18,719 bases of DNA, taken from positions 1 to 18,719 of the forward strand of contig DCJV01000032.1 of NCBI GenBank assembly GCA_002320555.1. Direction: 5' to 3'. Positions 1-6,311 of the stretch are shown piece by piece. Each line of letters begins with the position of its first letter. Positions within the stretch are counted from its first letter, which is position 1. Source of the DNA: Ruminococcaceae bacterium UBA1691. GTDB taxonomy: Bacteria; Bacillota; Clostridia; Oscillospirales; Acutalibacteraceae. The notes under the pieces were generated by a model that saw only the letters and a program-made list of their open reading frames with translations, had not been told where the DNA came from and ran no database searches. A program made the position numbers and the translations under genes.

Positions 1-28
1 TACTCGCTGCGCTCGTAATAAAAACGAC

Positions 29-57
29 AACGGGACAGGTATCATACCTGTCCCGTT
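29..57 (-). terminator. Intrinsic terminator after the mnmE-mnmG-rsmG-noc operon
   Basis: A perfect 13-bp inverted repeat (arms 29-41 and 45-57) with a 3-nt loop lies about 106 bp beyond the noc stop codon. Read on the minus strand, the stem is followed by a T-rich stretch (GTCGTTTTTATT), as expected of a Rho-independent terminator for leftward transcription. On the plus strand there is no T tract. A second, weaker palindrome with arms AACGCAA/TTGCGTT at 137-152 sits directly after noc and also precedes a short T run on the minus strand. Confidence 0.8.
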
Positions 58-163
58 ATCGTGGATGTGGGGTGTGAAAGAGAAAAGATATGGTCAGTAT
101 TTTGCGCTGTTCCTCAGCGCGGAGCATCTATTCCAAAACGCAAAATTGCGTTATTGGTGAAAG

Positions 164-1015
164 TTAGGCGCTATCTGAGCAGGAACGAATGACGGTCTCG
201 CCGTTTTTGGGAATCCGAACGATATATTCAATATACTCGTCTGTTTCATTGCGGGAAGAGGCAGCTGAAATTCCGGCTCGTTTCATCGTATCGACTGCGT
301 GATTCAGCGTATTAACAAAAAGACGCACATCTTTGAAAAGCTTGATTGGCGCTTTCTTGCCCTTTTTTTCCGAAACCGGCTTTTGCAAAAGTTGATCGAT
401 CAACTTTTCGCTTTGTGCAACATTCAGCTTTTCATCAATAATCCGGGAGAGAGCCTCTTCCATCTGCGCTGCTGTCTCCAATCGGAGCAGGGTGCGTGCA
501 TGGCGTTCCGTCAGCTGTTCCCGCTCCAGCGTAAGCCGGATGCTCTCCGGGAGCCTTAACAGACGAAGCTTATTGGACAGAGTAGACTGTGCCATTCCAA
601 GCTTCCGAGCGGCTTCCTCCTGGCTGAGGCCATAAACACGCATCAATTTTTGAATGGCGTCGGCTTCTTCAAAAAAGCTGAGATCCTGGCGCTGCAGATT
701 TTCCAGCAGAGAGAAGAGCGCTGTTTTTCGGTCATCTGCGTTGATCAGGATACAGGGAATATGCGTCAGGCCTGCCAAACGAGCTGCACGCAGGCGCCGT
801 TCTCCGGCAATTAATTCATAACCACCGGGAATGGTTCTGACCGTGACCGGCTGGAGGATTCCGTTTGCCCGGATGCTCTGCGCCAGATTTGCGAGCTCTT
901 GACGATCAAAATGGCGGCGTGGCTGCGTGGGATTCGGCATGATCTCCTGTTCCGGGATCATGAGAATATTGCCTCCAGATTTCGGTTTCGGTGGGGACTT
1001 CTTTAAAAGGGGCAT
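164..1015 (-). CDS. noc: Nucleoid occlusion protein Noc (ParB/Spo0J family)
   Basis: A 283-residue ParB-family DNA-binding CTPase. Noc binds scattered chromosomal sites and keeps the division ring off the nucleoid. The N-terminal CTP-binding motifs are GERR (71-74) and ENLQR (105-109), followed by a helix-turn-helix at about 128-155 and a C-terminal dimerisation region. At the four positions reported to separate Noc from ParB specificity, this protein has Q143, K149, R154 and R171. Noc has Q, K, K, R; ParB has R, T, A, G. This favours Noc over Spo0J. The short N-terminus (MPLLKKSPPKPKSGG) is proline- and lysine-rich and lacks an obvious amphipathic membrane-targeting helix like that of Bacillus Noc. 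The start has a GGAAGGAGG ribosome site at good spacing. It is the last gene of the operon, 120 bp after rsmG; soj and parB are probably just beyond the left edge. Confidence 0.88.
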   Translation of the reverse strand: MPLLKKSPPKPKSGGNILMIPEQEIMPNPTQPRRHFDRQELANLAQSIRANGILQPVTVRTIPGGYELIAGERRLRAARLAGLTHIPCILINADDRKTALFSLLENLQRQDLSFFEEADAIQKLMRVYGLSQEEAARKLGMAQSTLSNKLRLLRLPESIRLTLEREQLTERHARTLLRLETAAQMEEALSRIIDEKLNVAQSEKLIDQLLQKPVSEKKGKKAPIKLFKDVRLFVNTLNHAVDTMKRAGISAASSRNETDEYIEYIVRIPKNGETVIRSCSDSA

Positions 1016-1135
1016 GAAAAAACCTCCTTCCTGATTGGGCTTGTCCGTCTTTACAAGTTAAGCTTATCAGGGAGGAGGGAAAAAGTCCAGTTTTTTCGAT
1101 CGTGGAAAACTTTCTAAATCTTTCCCTTTTCGTTT

Positions 1136-1864
1136 TTATACCAGCGGCTTTTTTACGATCTGAGCAGAAGGGCGAGGATATTTTGGCGAAGTATGCGATA
1201 TTTTTCTGATGATGGGAAGGCTGCGTCCACCGCCGGCTTCAATTTCATAGCGTTCCAGACACTCCAGCTTTCCGCCTAAAAGCGAGATTGCAGTTTGCGC
1301 GCAGGCCAACTCTGGATCAATCTCCGCCGACTTCAAAGGCGTAAACAATCCGCCGAGTTTTGCAAACGGCAGGCAATATTCGCTCAGATCGCGCAAGTTG
1401 GAAACAGCTCGCGCCGTGACAAGATCAAATTGCTCACGATAGGCAGATCGCTGCCCTGCCTCCTCGGCACGCATATGGAGCGTTTCCGCCTGCAGGCCAA
1501 GCGAAGAGAGGACATCTTCCAAAAAAAGAAGCTTTTTTTTGGTACTGTCCAGAAGCGTCAGCTGCAGATCTGGCCGCGCGATCAGAAGCGCAACGCCAGG
1601 AAAACCCGCACCGGTGCCAACATCGATCACCTTCGCTTCTTGTTGAGGCGAGACGAAAGAAAGAAGCGCAAGGCTATCGATAAAATGCTTGGTCACAATA
1701 CCGTCCGGATCCTTGATTGCCGTTAGATTGATCTTCTGGTTCCATTCAATGAGAAGGGAGGCATAGGAATCAAAGCGGGAAAGCGCCGTCTCATCCAAAA
1801 TAATATTCCATTTAGCAGCACCGGTCCGTAATTTCTCGGTATCGATTGTCATATCGGATCGCAT
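1136..1864 (-). CDS. rsmG: 16S rRNA (guanine-527-N7) methyltransferase RsmG (GidB)
   Basis: A class I SAM-dependent methyltransferase that adds the m7G mark at position 527 of 16S rRNA; loss of this enzyme is known to give low-level streptomycin resistance. The SAM-binding loop DVGTGAGFPG is at residues 81-90. The family block WNQKINLTAI (41-50) and KHFIDSLAL (59-67) precede it, and TARAVSNL follows. The length of 242 residues is normal. The gene overlaps the end of mnmG. Two starts are possible. ATG at 1864 has AGGAAAGGA directly upstream and is used here. ATG at 1852 overlaps the mnmG stop as ATGA and begins at MTIDTEKL, which fits homologue N-termini slightly better. Either way the two genes are translationally coupled. 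Confidence 0.95.
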   Translation of the reverse strand: MRSDMTIDTEKLRTGAAKWNIILDETALSRFDSYASLLIEWNQKINLTAIKDPDGIVTKHFIDSLALLSFVSPQQEAKVIDVGTGAGFPGVALLIARPDLQLTLLDSTKKKLLFLEDVLSSLGLQAETLHMRAEEAGQRSAYREQFDLVTARAVSNLRDLSEYCLPFAKLGGLFTPLKSAEIDPELACAQTAISLLGGKLECLERYEIEAGGGRSLPIIRKISHTSPKYPRPSAQIVKKPLV

Positions 1865-3783
1865 TCCTTTCCTGTTAGTGCTGAATCCCTCTCTCTGCGC
1901 TTTTGTGCTGCGGCCAGATAGATCAAAAGCACAGAGATGTCTGCGGGGCTGACGCCGGAGATGCGGGAGGCCTGCCCGACATTTTCCGGGCGGATTTTTT
2001 GGAGCTTTTCCTGCGCTTCTTTCCGTAGGCCGGTAATGGCTGGATAATCGATTCCCTCAGGGAGCTTTTTTCCCTCCAAGCGGCGCATCTCATCGATCTG
2101 TGCCTGCTGCCGCTTGATATAACCCTCATATTTCAAATCGATTTCAACCTGCTCAAAAATCTCATCCGGAAGAGGGGGGCGGGAGGAATCAAAGGGTTTG
2201 AGCAGTGCATAACTGAGCTGCGGCCGTTTCAAAAGCTCGCTCAAACGAATACCAGTTTGCAGGGGAGATGTTTCACGTGAAACAAGAAGTTCGTTGAGCG
2301 CAGTAGAAGGCGAAAAAATCGTTTCCATTGCGCGTTTCCGCTCCGACTCAATCAAAGCGCGCTTTTGTAGAAAGCTTTGCCAGCGATCCTCATCGATTAG
2401 GCCGAGCTCATGCCCGAGCGGCGTGAGACGCAGGTCGGCATTATCCTGCCGCAGAATCAAGCGGTATTCGGAACGGGAGGTCATCATGCGGTAGGGATCC
2501 GAGCAGCCCTTTGTGACAAGATCGTCGATTAATGTGCCAATATAGGAGGAAGCGCGATCCAGCGTAAAAGGTGATTTCCCCTGTACCTTACGCGCGGCGT
2601 TGATGCCCGCAACCAGCCCCTGCGCTGCTGCCTCCTCGTATCCGCTCGAGCCGTTGAACTGTCCGGCGCCGTAAAGCCCTTCCAGATCAAGAAATTCCAG
2701 TGTCGGCCGTAGAGCAAGCGGATCCACACAGTCGTATTCGATTGCATAGGCGCTACGCATCACCTCACAATGAGTCAATCCTGGGATACTGTGCAAAAAT
2801 TTTAGCTGGACGTCCTCTGGAAGGGAAGAGGACAGCCCCTGTAGATAGAGCTCTTCCGTTTCTGCGCCGCAGGGCTCAATGAAAATCTGATGGCGTTCTT
2901 TATCGGCAAAGCGGACGATTTTGTCCTCAATACTGGGACAATAGCGTGGACCGACACCTTCGATCTTTCCGCCGTATAAGGGGGAGCGATGCAGATTATC
3001 CAGGATGATCTGCTTTGTCTGAAGATTTGTATAGGTGATATAGCAGAGCTCCCGATTTTCAATGGGCTGCTCTGTAGTAAAGGAAAAGGGGACTGTATGT
3101 TCATCGCCCGGCTGGGGCTCCAAATGATCAAAATCGACGCTCCTGCGGTTGACGCGGGCTGGAGTACCGGTTTTAAAGCGCCGGGTTGGAATGCCAAGTT
3201 CTTTTAATGATTTGGCCAGTTCCGTTGCGGGGAACATCCCGTCCGGTCCGCTTTCATAGGAGCAGTCACCCACATAGACACGCCCAGCCAGAAAGGTTCC
3301 CGTTGCCAGAATGACGGTTTTGGCGTGATAGACGGCTTCCAGCCGTGTTTTGAGCTCCCAGATCGCGGGCTTTCCCACATGAGGAGTGGCTCTGGCCAGG
3401 GAAACGATCTCCGCCTGCTTTAAAAATAAATTCTCCTGCTGTTCCAGACGGTGCTTCATATAAGCGGTATAGGCGCGCCGGTCAATCTGTGCGCGCAGGC
3501 TGTGAACGGCAGGCCCTTTTCCAACGTTGAGCATCCGGCTCTGCAGGGTATTCGCATCCGCCGCACGCCCCATTTCGCCGCCCAGCGCATCGATCTCGCG
3601 CACCAGATGACCTTTTGAGGTGCCGCCGATGGAGGGGTTACAGGCCATATTACCCACCCAATCCAGATTGATGGTAAAGACCACGGTCCGGCATCCAAGC
3701 CTTGCTGCGGCGAGGCCCGCCTCGATTCCGGCGTGGCCGGCGCCGATAATGGCGACATCAAAGGTATCTGCAAAATATTCCAA
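1849..3783 (-). CDS. mnmG: tRNA uridine-5-carboxymethylaminomethyl modification enzyme MnmG (GidA)
   Basis: The FAD-dependent partner of MnmE. Together they install carboxymethylaminomethyl (cmnm5) groups on wobble U34 of tRNAs reading two-fold codon boxes. The 644-residue length is typical. The FAD dinucleotide-binding motif GAGHAGIEAG is near residues 15-24. It is followed by the family blocks CNPSIGGTSKGHLVREIDA and SRMLN, a middle FAD/NAD domain, and the C-terminal helical domain (GYIKRQQAQI and DYPAITGLRKEAQEKL) that contacts MnmE and tRNA. The start is TTG, supported by GGAGGA six bases upstream. It lies 34 bp after mnmE and overlaps rsmG. A perfect parS centromere site is embedded in the coding sequence and translates to V501-S-R-E-T505 in a variable segment before the C-terminal domain. 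Confidence 0.97.
   Translation of the reverse strand: MEYFADTFDVAIIGAGHAGIEAGLAAARLGCRTVVFTINLDWVGNMACNPSIGGTSKGHLVREIDALGGEMGRAADANTLQSRMLNVGKGPAVHSLRAQIDRRAYTAYMKHRLEQQENLFLKQAEIVSLARATPHVGKPAIWELKTRLEAVYHAKTVILATGTFLAGRVYVGDCSYESGPDGMFPATELAKSLKELGIPTRRFKTGTPARVNRRSVDFDHLEPQPGDEHTVPFSFTTEQPIENRELCYITYTNLQTKQIILDNLHRSPLYGGKIEGVGPRYCPSIEDKIVRFADKERHQIFIEPCGAETEELYLQGLSSSLPEDVQLKFLHSIPGLTHCEVMRSAYAIEYDCVDPLALRPTLEFLDLEGLYGAGQFNGSSGYEEAAAQGLVAGINAARKVQGKSPFTLDRASSYIGTLIDDLVTKGCSDPYRMMTSRSEYRLILRQDNADLRLTPLGHELGLIDEDRWQSFLQKRALIESERKRAMETIFSPSTALNELLVSRETSPLQTGIRLSELLKRPQLSYALLKPFDSSRPPLPDEIFEQVEIDLKYEGYIKRQQAQIDEMRRLEGKKLPEGIDYPAITGLRKEAQEKLQKIRPENVGQASRISGVSPADISVLLIYLAAAQKRRERDSALTGKECDPI
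2269..2284. other. parS centromere site inside mnmG
   Basis: The 16-bp perfect palindrome TGTTTCACGTGAAACA matches the ParB/Spo0J recognition sequence at every base. ParB loads here, spreads as a CTP clamp, and recruits SMC-condensin for origin segregation. The site lies about 1.25 kb from the noc gene and encodes VSRET in MnmG. parS sites within origin-proximal genes, including spo0J and the gid genes, are known in other bacteria. No second full parS is present in this window. Confidence 0.93.
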
Positions 3784-3817
3784 ACTAATTCCTCCATAAA
3801 AGGAAAATTATAATATA

Positions 3818-5182
3818 TCATTTGCCGACGCAAAAAGTGGAGAAAACCTCGTCGACAATCGCCTCGTTTGCCTTTTCCCCGGTCAGCTCCAGAAGAGCGG
3901 AAAGTGCGCTGTCTATACAGACGGTAACGGCATCGAGTGTCATTCCCATTTGGATCGCCTCGAGAGCCTGATCCAGGCCATCAAGGGCCTGACGGCAGCA
4001 ATCCCGCTGGCGTTCCGTGGCGAGTAGGGGAGCAGCGGGATCGAAATCCTGCGTCCCCAGCACGCGCGCAGCAGCTTCGCAGAGCGCGCCATATCCTTCG
4101 CCCTGCGCGGCGGAGAGGAAGACGGTTTGCGCAACAGCGGCCTCTACTTGCCGTGCATCTAATCGCTGCGTAAGATCTGATTTATTGATGATTGCTATAC
4201 AGGGCCGGTTTTGGCAGGCCTCCAGCAGCCGAAAATCCTCTTCATCCAAGGGCTCGCTGGCATCAAACACAGCGAGAATCAGCTGGGCGCGCTCCAGACG
4301 CTCTCGCGCACGGGAAACGCCGATGCGCTCCACCGGATCGTCCGTTTCCCGCAGGCCAGCCGTGTCGGCCAGATGCAGGACAAGGTCACCTAAGCGGACT
4401 GTCTCCTCTACAATATCGCGGGTCGTGCCAGCTTGGGAGGTAACGATGGAACGGTCGCCCCCAGTGAGCAGATTCATCAGGGTCGATTTTCCCACATTGG
4501 GACGGCCGGCGATCACGGTATCGACGCCCTGTATCACCGCTCGTCCCGTATCAAAGCGGGAAAGCAGAGCGGCCAGCTTCTGCCTCGCGCCCGTAAAATC
4601 CTGTGTTAGAGCAGCCATATCCAGCTCTGGAAGCTCCGCCTCCGGATAGTCCGCCCAGGCCGCCATATGCGCCGCATCCCTTAAAAGAGATTGGGAAATA
4701 CCCTTGATCTCGCGGCTCAGAGCACCGTCATGTGCGCTTAAGGCGGCTCGGGCCGCTTGGCCTCCCTGCGCCGCGATCAGGCCCATAACGGATTCTGCCT
4801 GCGTCAAGTCCATCTTTCCATTCAGAAATGCTCTGCGTGTAAATTCGCCGGCAGAGGCAGGTATTGCGCCTGCATGGAAAACAGCGCGCAGTGTCTGCTG
4901 CAGGAGAAAAAGGCCGCCGTGGCAGGAGAATTCCACAACATCTTCGCCCGTGTAACTGTGCGGTGCACGAAAGACAAGGGCAATGGCCTCATCGATCGGC
5001 CCGTCCTCATTGAAAACCCTGCCGAAATGTGCGCGGTAGCCCTTTGATTCCGTCAGAGCCTGCCCGCTTGCAGCATCGAAGACTGCGTCTGCAATCTCAA
5101 TGGCCCCTGGCCCGGAAATCCGGATCACGCCGATCCCTCCCGCGGCCTGCGGTGTAGCGATGGCGGCGATGGTATGATTCAA
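3818..5182 (-). CDS. mnmE: tRNA modification GTPase MnmE (TrmE)
   Basis: A potassium-activated GTPase that acts with MnmG on tRNA wobble uridines. The 454 residues show the full domain order. First is an N-terminal tetrahydrofolate-binding domain (TPQAAGGIGVIRISG near 10-24, HSYTGEDVVEF near 75-85). Next is a helical domain with an inserted Ras-like G domain (P loop GRPNVGKS 226-233, DTAG 273-276, NKSD 333-336). The catalytic C-terminus ends in FCVGK with the invariant cysteine. Translation starts at TTG 5182, supported by GGAGGG eight bases upstream, and no better ATG exists. It is the first gene of the mnmE-mnmG-rsmG-noc operon. Upstream there is no jag/oxaA/rnpA block but a divergent two-component system. 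Confidence 0.97.
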   Translation of the reverse strand: MNHTIAAIATPQAAGGIGVIRISGPGAIEIADAVFDAASGQALTESKGYRAHFGRVFNEDGPIDEAIALVFRAPHSYTGEDVVEFSCHGGLFLLQQTLRAVFHAGAIPASAGEFTRRAFLNGKMDLTQAESVMGLIAAQGGQAARAALSAHDGALSREIKGISQSLLRDAAHMAAWADYPEAELPELDMAALTQDFTGARQKLAALLSRFDTGRAVIQGVDTVIAGRPNVGKSTLMNLLTGGDRSIVTSQAGTTRDIVEETVRLGDLVLHLADTAGLRETDDPVERIGVSRARERLERAQLILAVFDASEPLDEEDFRLLEACQNRPCIAIINKSDLTQRLDARQVEAAVAQTVFLSAAQGEGYGALCEAAARVLGTQDFDPAAPLLATERQRDCCRQALDGLDQALEAIQMGMTLDAVTVCIDSALSALLELTGEKANEAIVDEVFSTFCVGK

Positions 5183-5262
5183 GGAAGATCCCTCCGATTG
5201 CTTCCTGATCTATCTAATTAAAAAAATGCTCAAAAATAGTATGATCAAGGAGACTGATCTTT

Positions 5263-5290
5263 TTCTGATTTAGTATAGCACGAATCAGAA
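5263..5290. repeat. Inverted repeat over the mnmE promoter, possible operator
   Basis: Arms TTCTGATT (5263-5270) and AATCAGAA (5283-5290) form a perfect 8-bp inverted repeat with a 12-bp spacer. The repeat covers the proposed mnmE -10 element and the start of its spacer. The geometry (28 bp overall) suits a dimeric repressor. There is no terminal T run that would make it a terminator, so an operator is the better reading. The binding protein is unknown. Confidence 0.35.
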
Positions 5291-5300
5291 AACACGTCGA
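5272..5300 (-). promoter_or_regulatory. Promoter of the mnmE operon
   Basis: On the minus strand, TCGACG (5300-5295) and TATACT (5277-5272) are separated by 17 bp, and a TG dinucleotide one base upstream of the -10 makes it an extended -10 promoter. Transcription would begin near 5265, giving a leader of about 80 nt. Match to consensus is 4 of 6 at -35 and 5 of 6 at -10. Confidence 0.55.
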
Positions 5301-5442
5301 GTGGCGGCGAAAGGGAAGTTTTTCATGAGGCAACCGCCTTTTCCATAAGGAGCTGGTTGGACTTTAAAAACATCCGTGTTAGAGGGATGGACTGTATGCG
5401 CAGCTGTACCTCTATCAGTTCCGAAAATGTAAAAGAAAAGAA

Positions 5443-5465
5443 TTGTAAAGATTTCGTAAGAAATT
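5443..5465 (+). promoter_or_regulatory. Direct repeats resembling a VanR/PhoB-type response-regulator box
   Basis: Two tandem half-sites, TTGTAAAGATTT (5443-5454) and TCGTAAGAAATT (5454-5465), start 11 bp apart, one helical turn. The second matches the VanR-box consensus as I remember it, TCGTANGAAA(T/A)T. The pair sits just upstream of a candidate promoter with CTGAAA at 5472-5477 and an extended -10 TATTCT at 5494-5499. This is the usual place for an activator of the OmpR family. Autoregulation of the adjacent response-regulator gene is the simplest reading. Confidence 0.45.
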
Positions 5466-5524
5466 TCTCGCCTGAAATGTAACAATCTCCTGCTATTCTT
5501 ATGAAAAGGGAGGCAGGTGATTAT

Positions 5525-5552
5525 TTGATTTTCACGGGGGCTTTGGTATACT
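5525..5552 (+). promoter_or_regulatory. Promoter of the response-regulator/histidine-kinase operon
   Basis: TTGATT (5525-5530) and TATACT (5547-5552) are separated by 16 bp, with a TG one base upstream of the -10 (extended -10). Transcription would start near 5559, about 60 nt before the ATG. Together with the upstream candidate at 5472-5499 and the direct repeats at 5443-5465, this suggests one basal and one activated promoter. The remainder of the 436-bp gap 5183-5618 (roughly 5301-5440) shows no convincing gene or structure. Confidence 0.55.
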
Positions 5553-5618
5553 AAAAGGGAAAGCTCAAACGAGGTTTCTAAATGAAGAATACCAAAAGAA
5601 AACGGGAGGAAAGGTTTT

Positions 5619-6311
5619 ATGTATAATATCCTGGTCTGCGACGACGATAAGGCGATTCTGGATTCTGTGGAAATTTATCTGAATCTGGAGGGCTATCATA
5701 CCATACGCGCAATGAATGGGCAGGAGGCGCTCAAGGCCGTGGAAAATACGGAGATTCACTGTGCGATCCTGGATATCATGATGCCGAATATCGACGGCCT
5801 GACCGCAACGCTGAAAATGCGAGAAAAGCATAATTTCCCGATCATCCTGCTCTCCGCGAAAAGTGAAGATACCGATAAAATTACAGGTTTGAGCTTCGGC
5901 GCGGACGATTATGTGACAAAGCCCTTTAATCCGCTGGAGCTGATGGCACGCGTGAAATCCCAGATTAGGCGGTATGTGCGGCTGGGAAGCATTGAATCAA
6001 AGGAGGGCGTAATTGTCACGGGAGGGCTGGCGCTCGACACCGTGGCAAAGGAGCTGACCCTCGACGGAGAGCCGGTCCGGCTGACCGCGCGGGAATATGG
6101 CATTGTGGAATATCTGATGCGCAACCTTGGGCATGTGCTTTCGACGCAGCAGATTTATGAGGCCGTCTGGAACGAGCCCTCGTACTCAAGTGAAAAAACG
6201 GTCACGGTGCATATTAGACGCATTCGTGAAAAAATTGAAATCAATCCGAAAGAGCCGAAATATTTAAAGGTGGTGTGGGGCATTGGGTATAAAATCGAAA
6301 AGCTTCCTTAA
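5619..6311 (+). CDS. OmpR/VanR-family DNA-binding response regulator
   Basis: A 230-residue two-component response regulator. The receiver domain (about 1-118) carries the acidic pocket D8-D9-D10, the phospho-acceptor D52 (AILDIMMP), the switch S79 and the conserved K101 (TKPFNP). The C-terminal winged helix (about 130-228) carries LTAREYGIVEYL and the recognition-helix region EKTVTVHIRRIREKI. It ends with the family signature VVWGIGYKIE. A strong ribosome site GGGAGGAAAGG precedes the ATG. The gene overlaps the next gene, its cognate kinase, by 29 bp. It is of the VanR/YycF-like clostridial type. Its targets are not known, but a VanR-like direct repeat upstream of its own promoter suggests autoregulation. 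Confidence 0.95.
   Translation: MYNILVCDDDKAILDSVEIYLNLEGYHTIRAMNGQEALKAVENTEIHCAILDIMMPNIDGLTATLKMREKHNFPIILLSAKSEDTDKITGLSFGADDYVTKPFNPLELMARVKSQIRRYVRLGSIESKEGVIVTGGLALDTVAKELTLDGEPVRLTAREYGIVEYLMRNLGHVLSTQQIYEAVWNEPSYSSEKTVTVHIRRIREKIEINPKEPKYLKVVWGIGYKIEKLP

Noticed and set aside
104..120. Small hairpin GCGCTG/CAGCGC after noc
   Set aside because: No T run on either strand and only 6 bp; the hairpin at 29-57 is the better terminator.
1769..4563. Repeated 15-mer TCAAAGCGGGAAAGC in rsmG (near 1770) and mnmE (near 4552)
   Set aside because: Both copies encode the similar peptide LSRFD in unrelated proteins; chance codon agreement is enough.
5285..5485. A 66-codon minus-strand reading frame upstream of mnmE
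   Set aside because: It has a TTG start with the purine run too close, no recognisable domain, and it overlaps the predicted promoter and operator sites.
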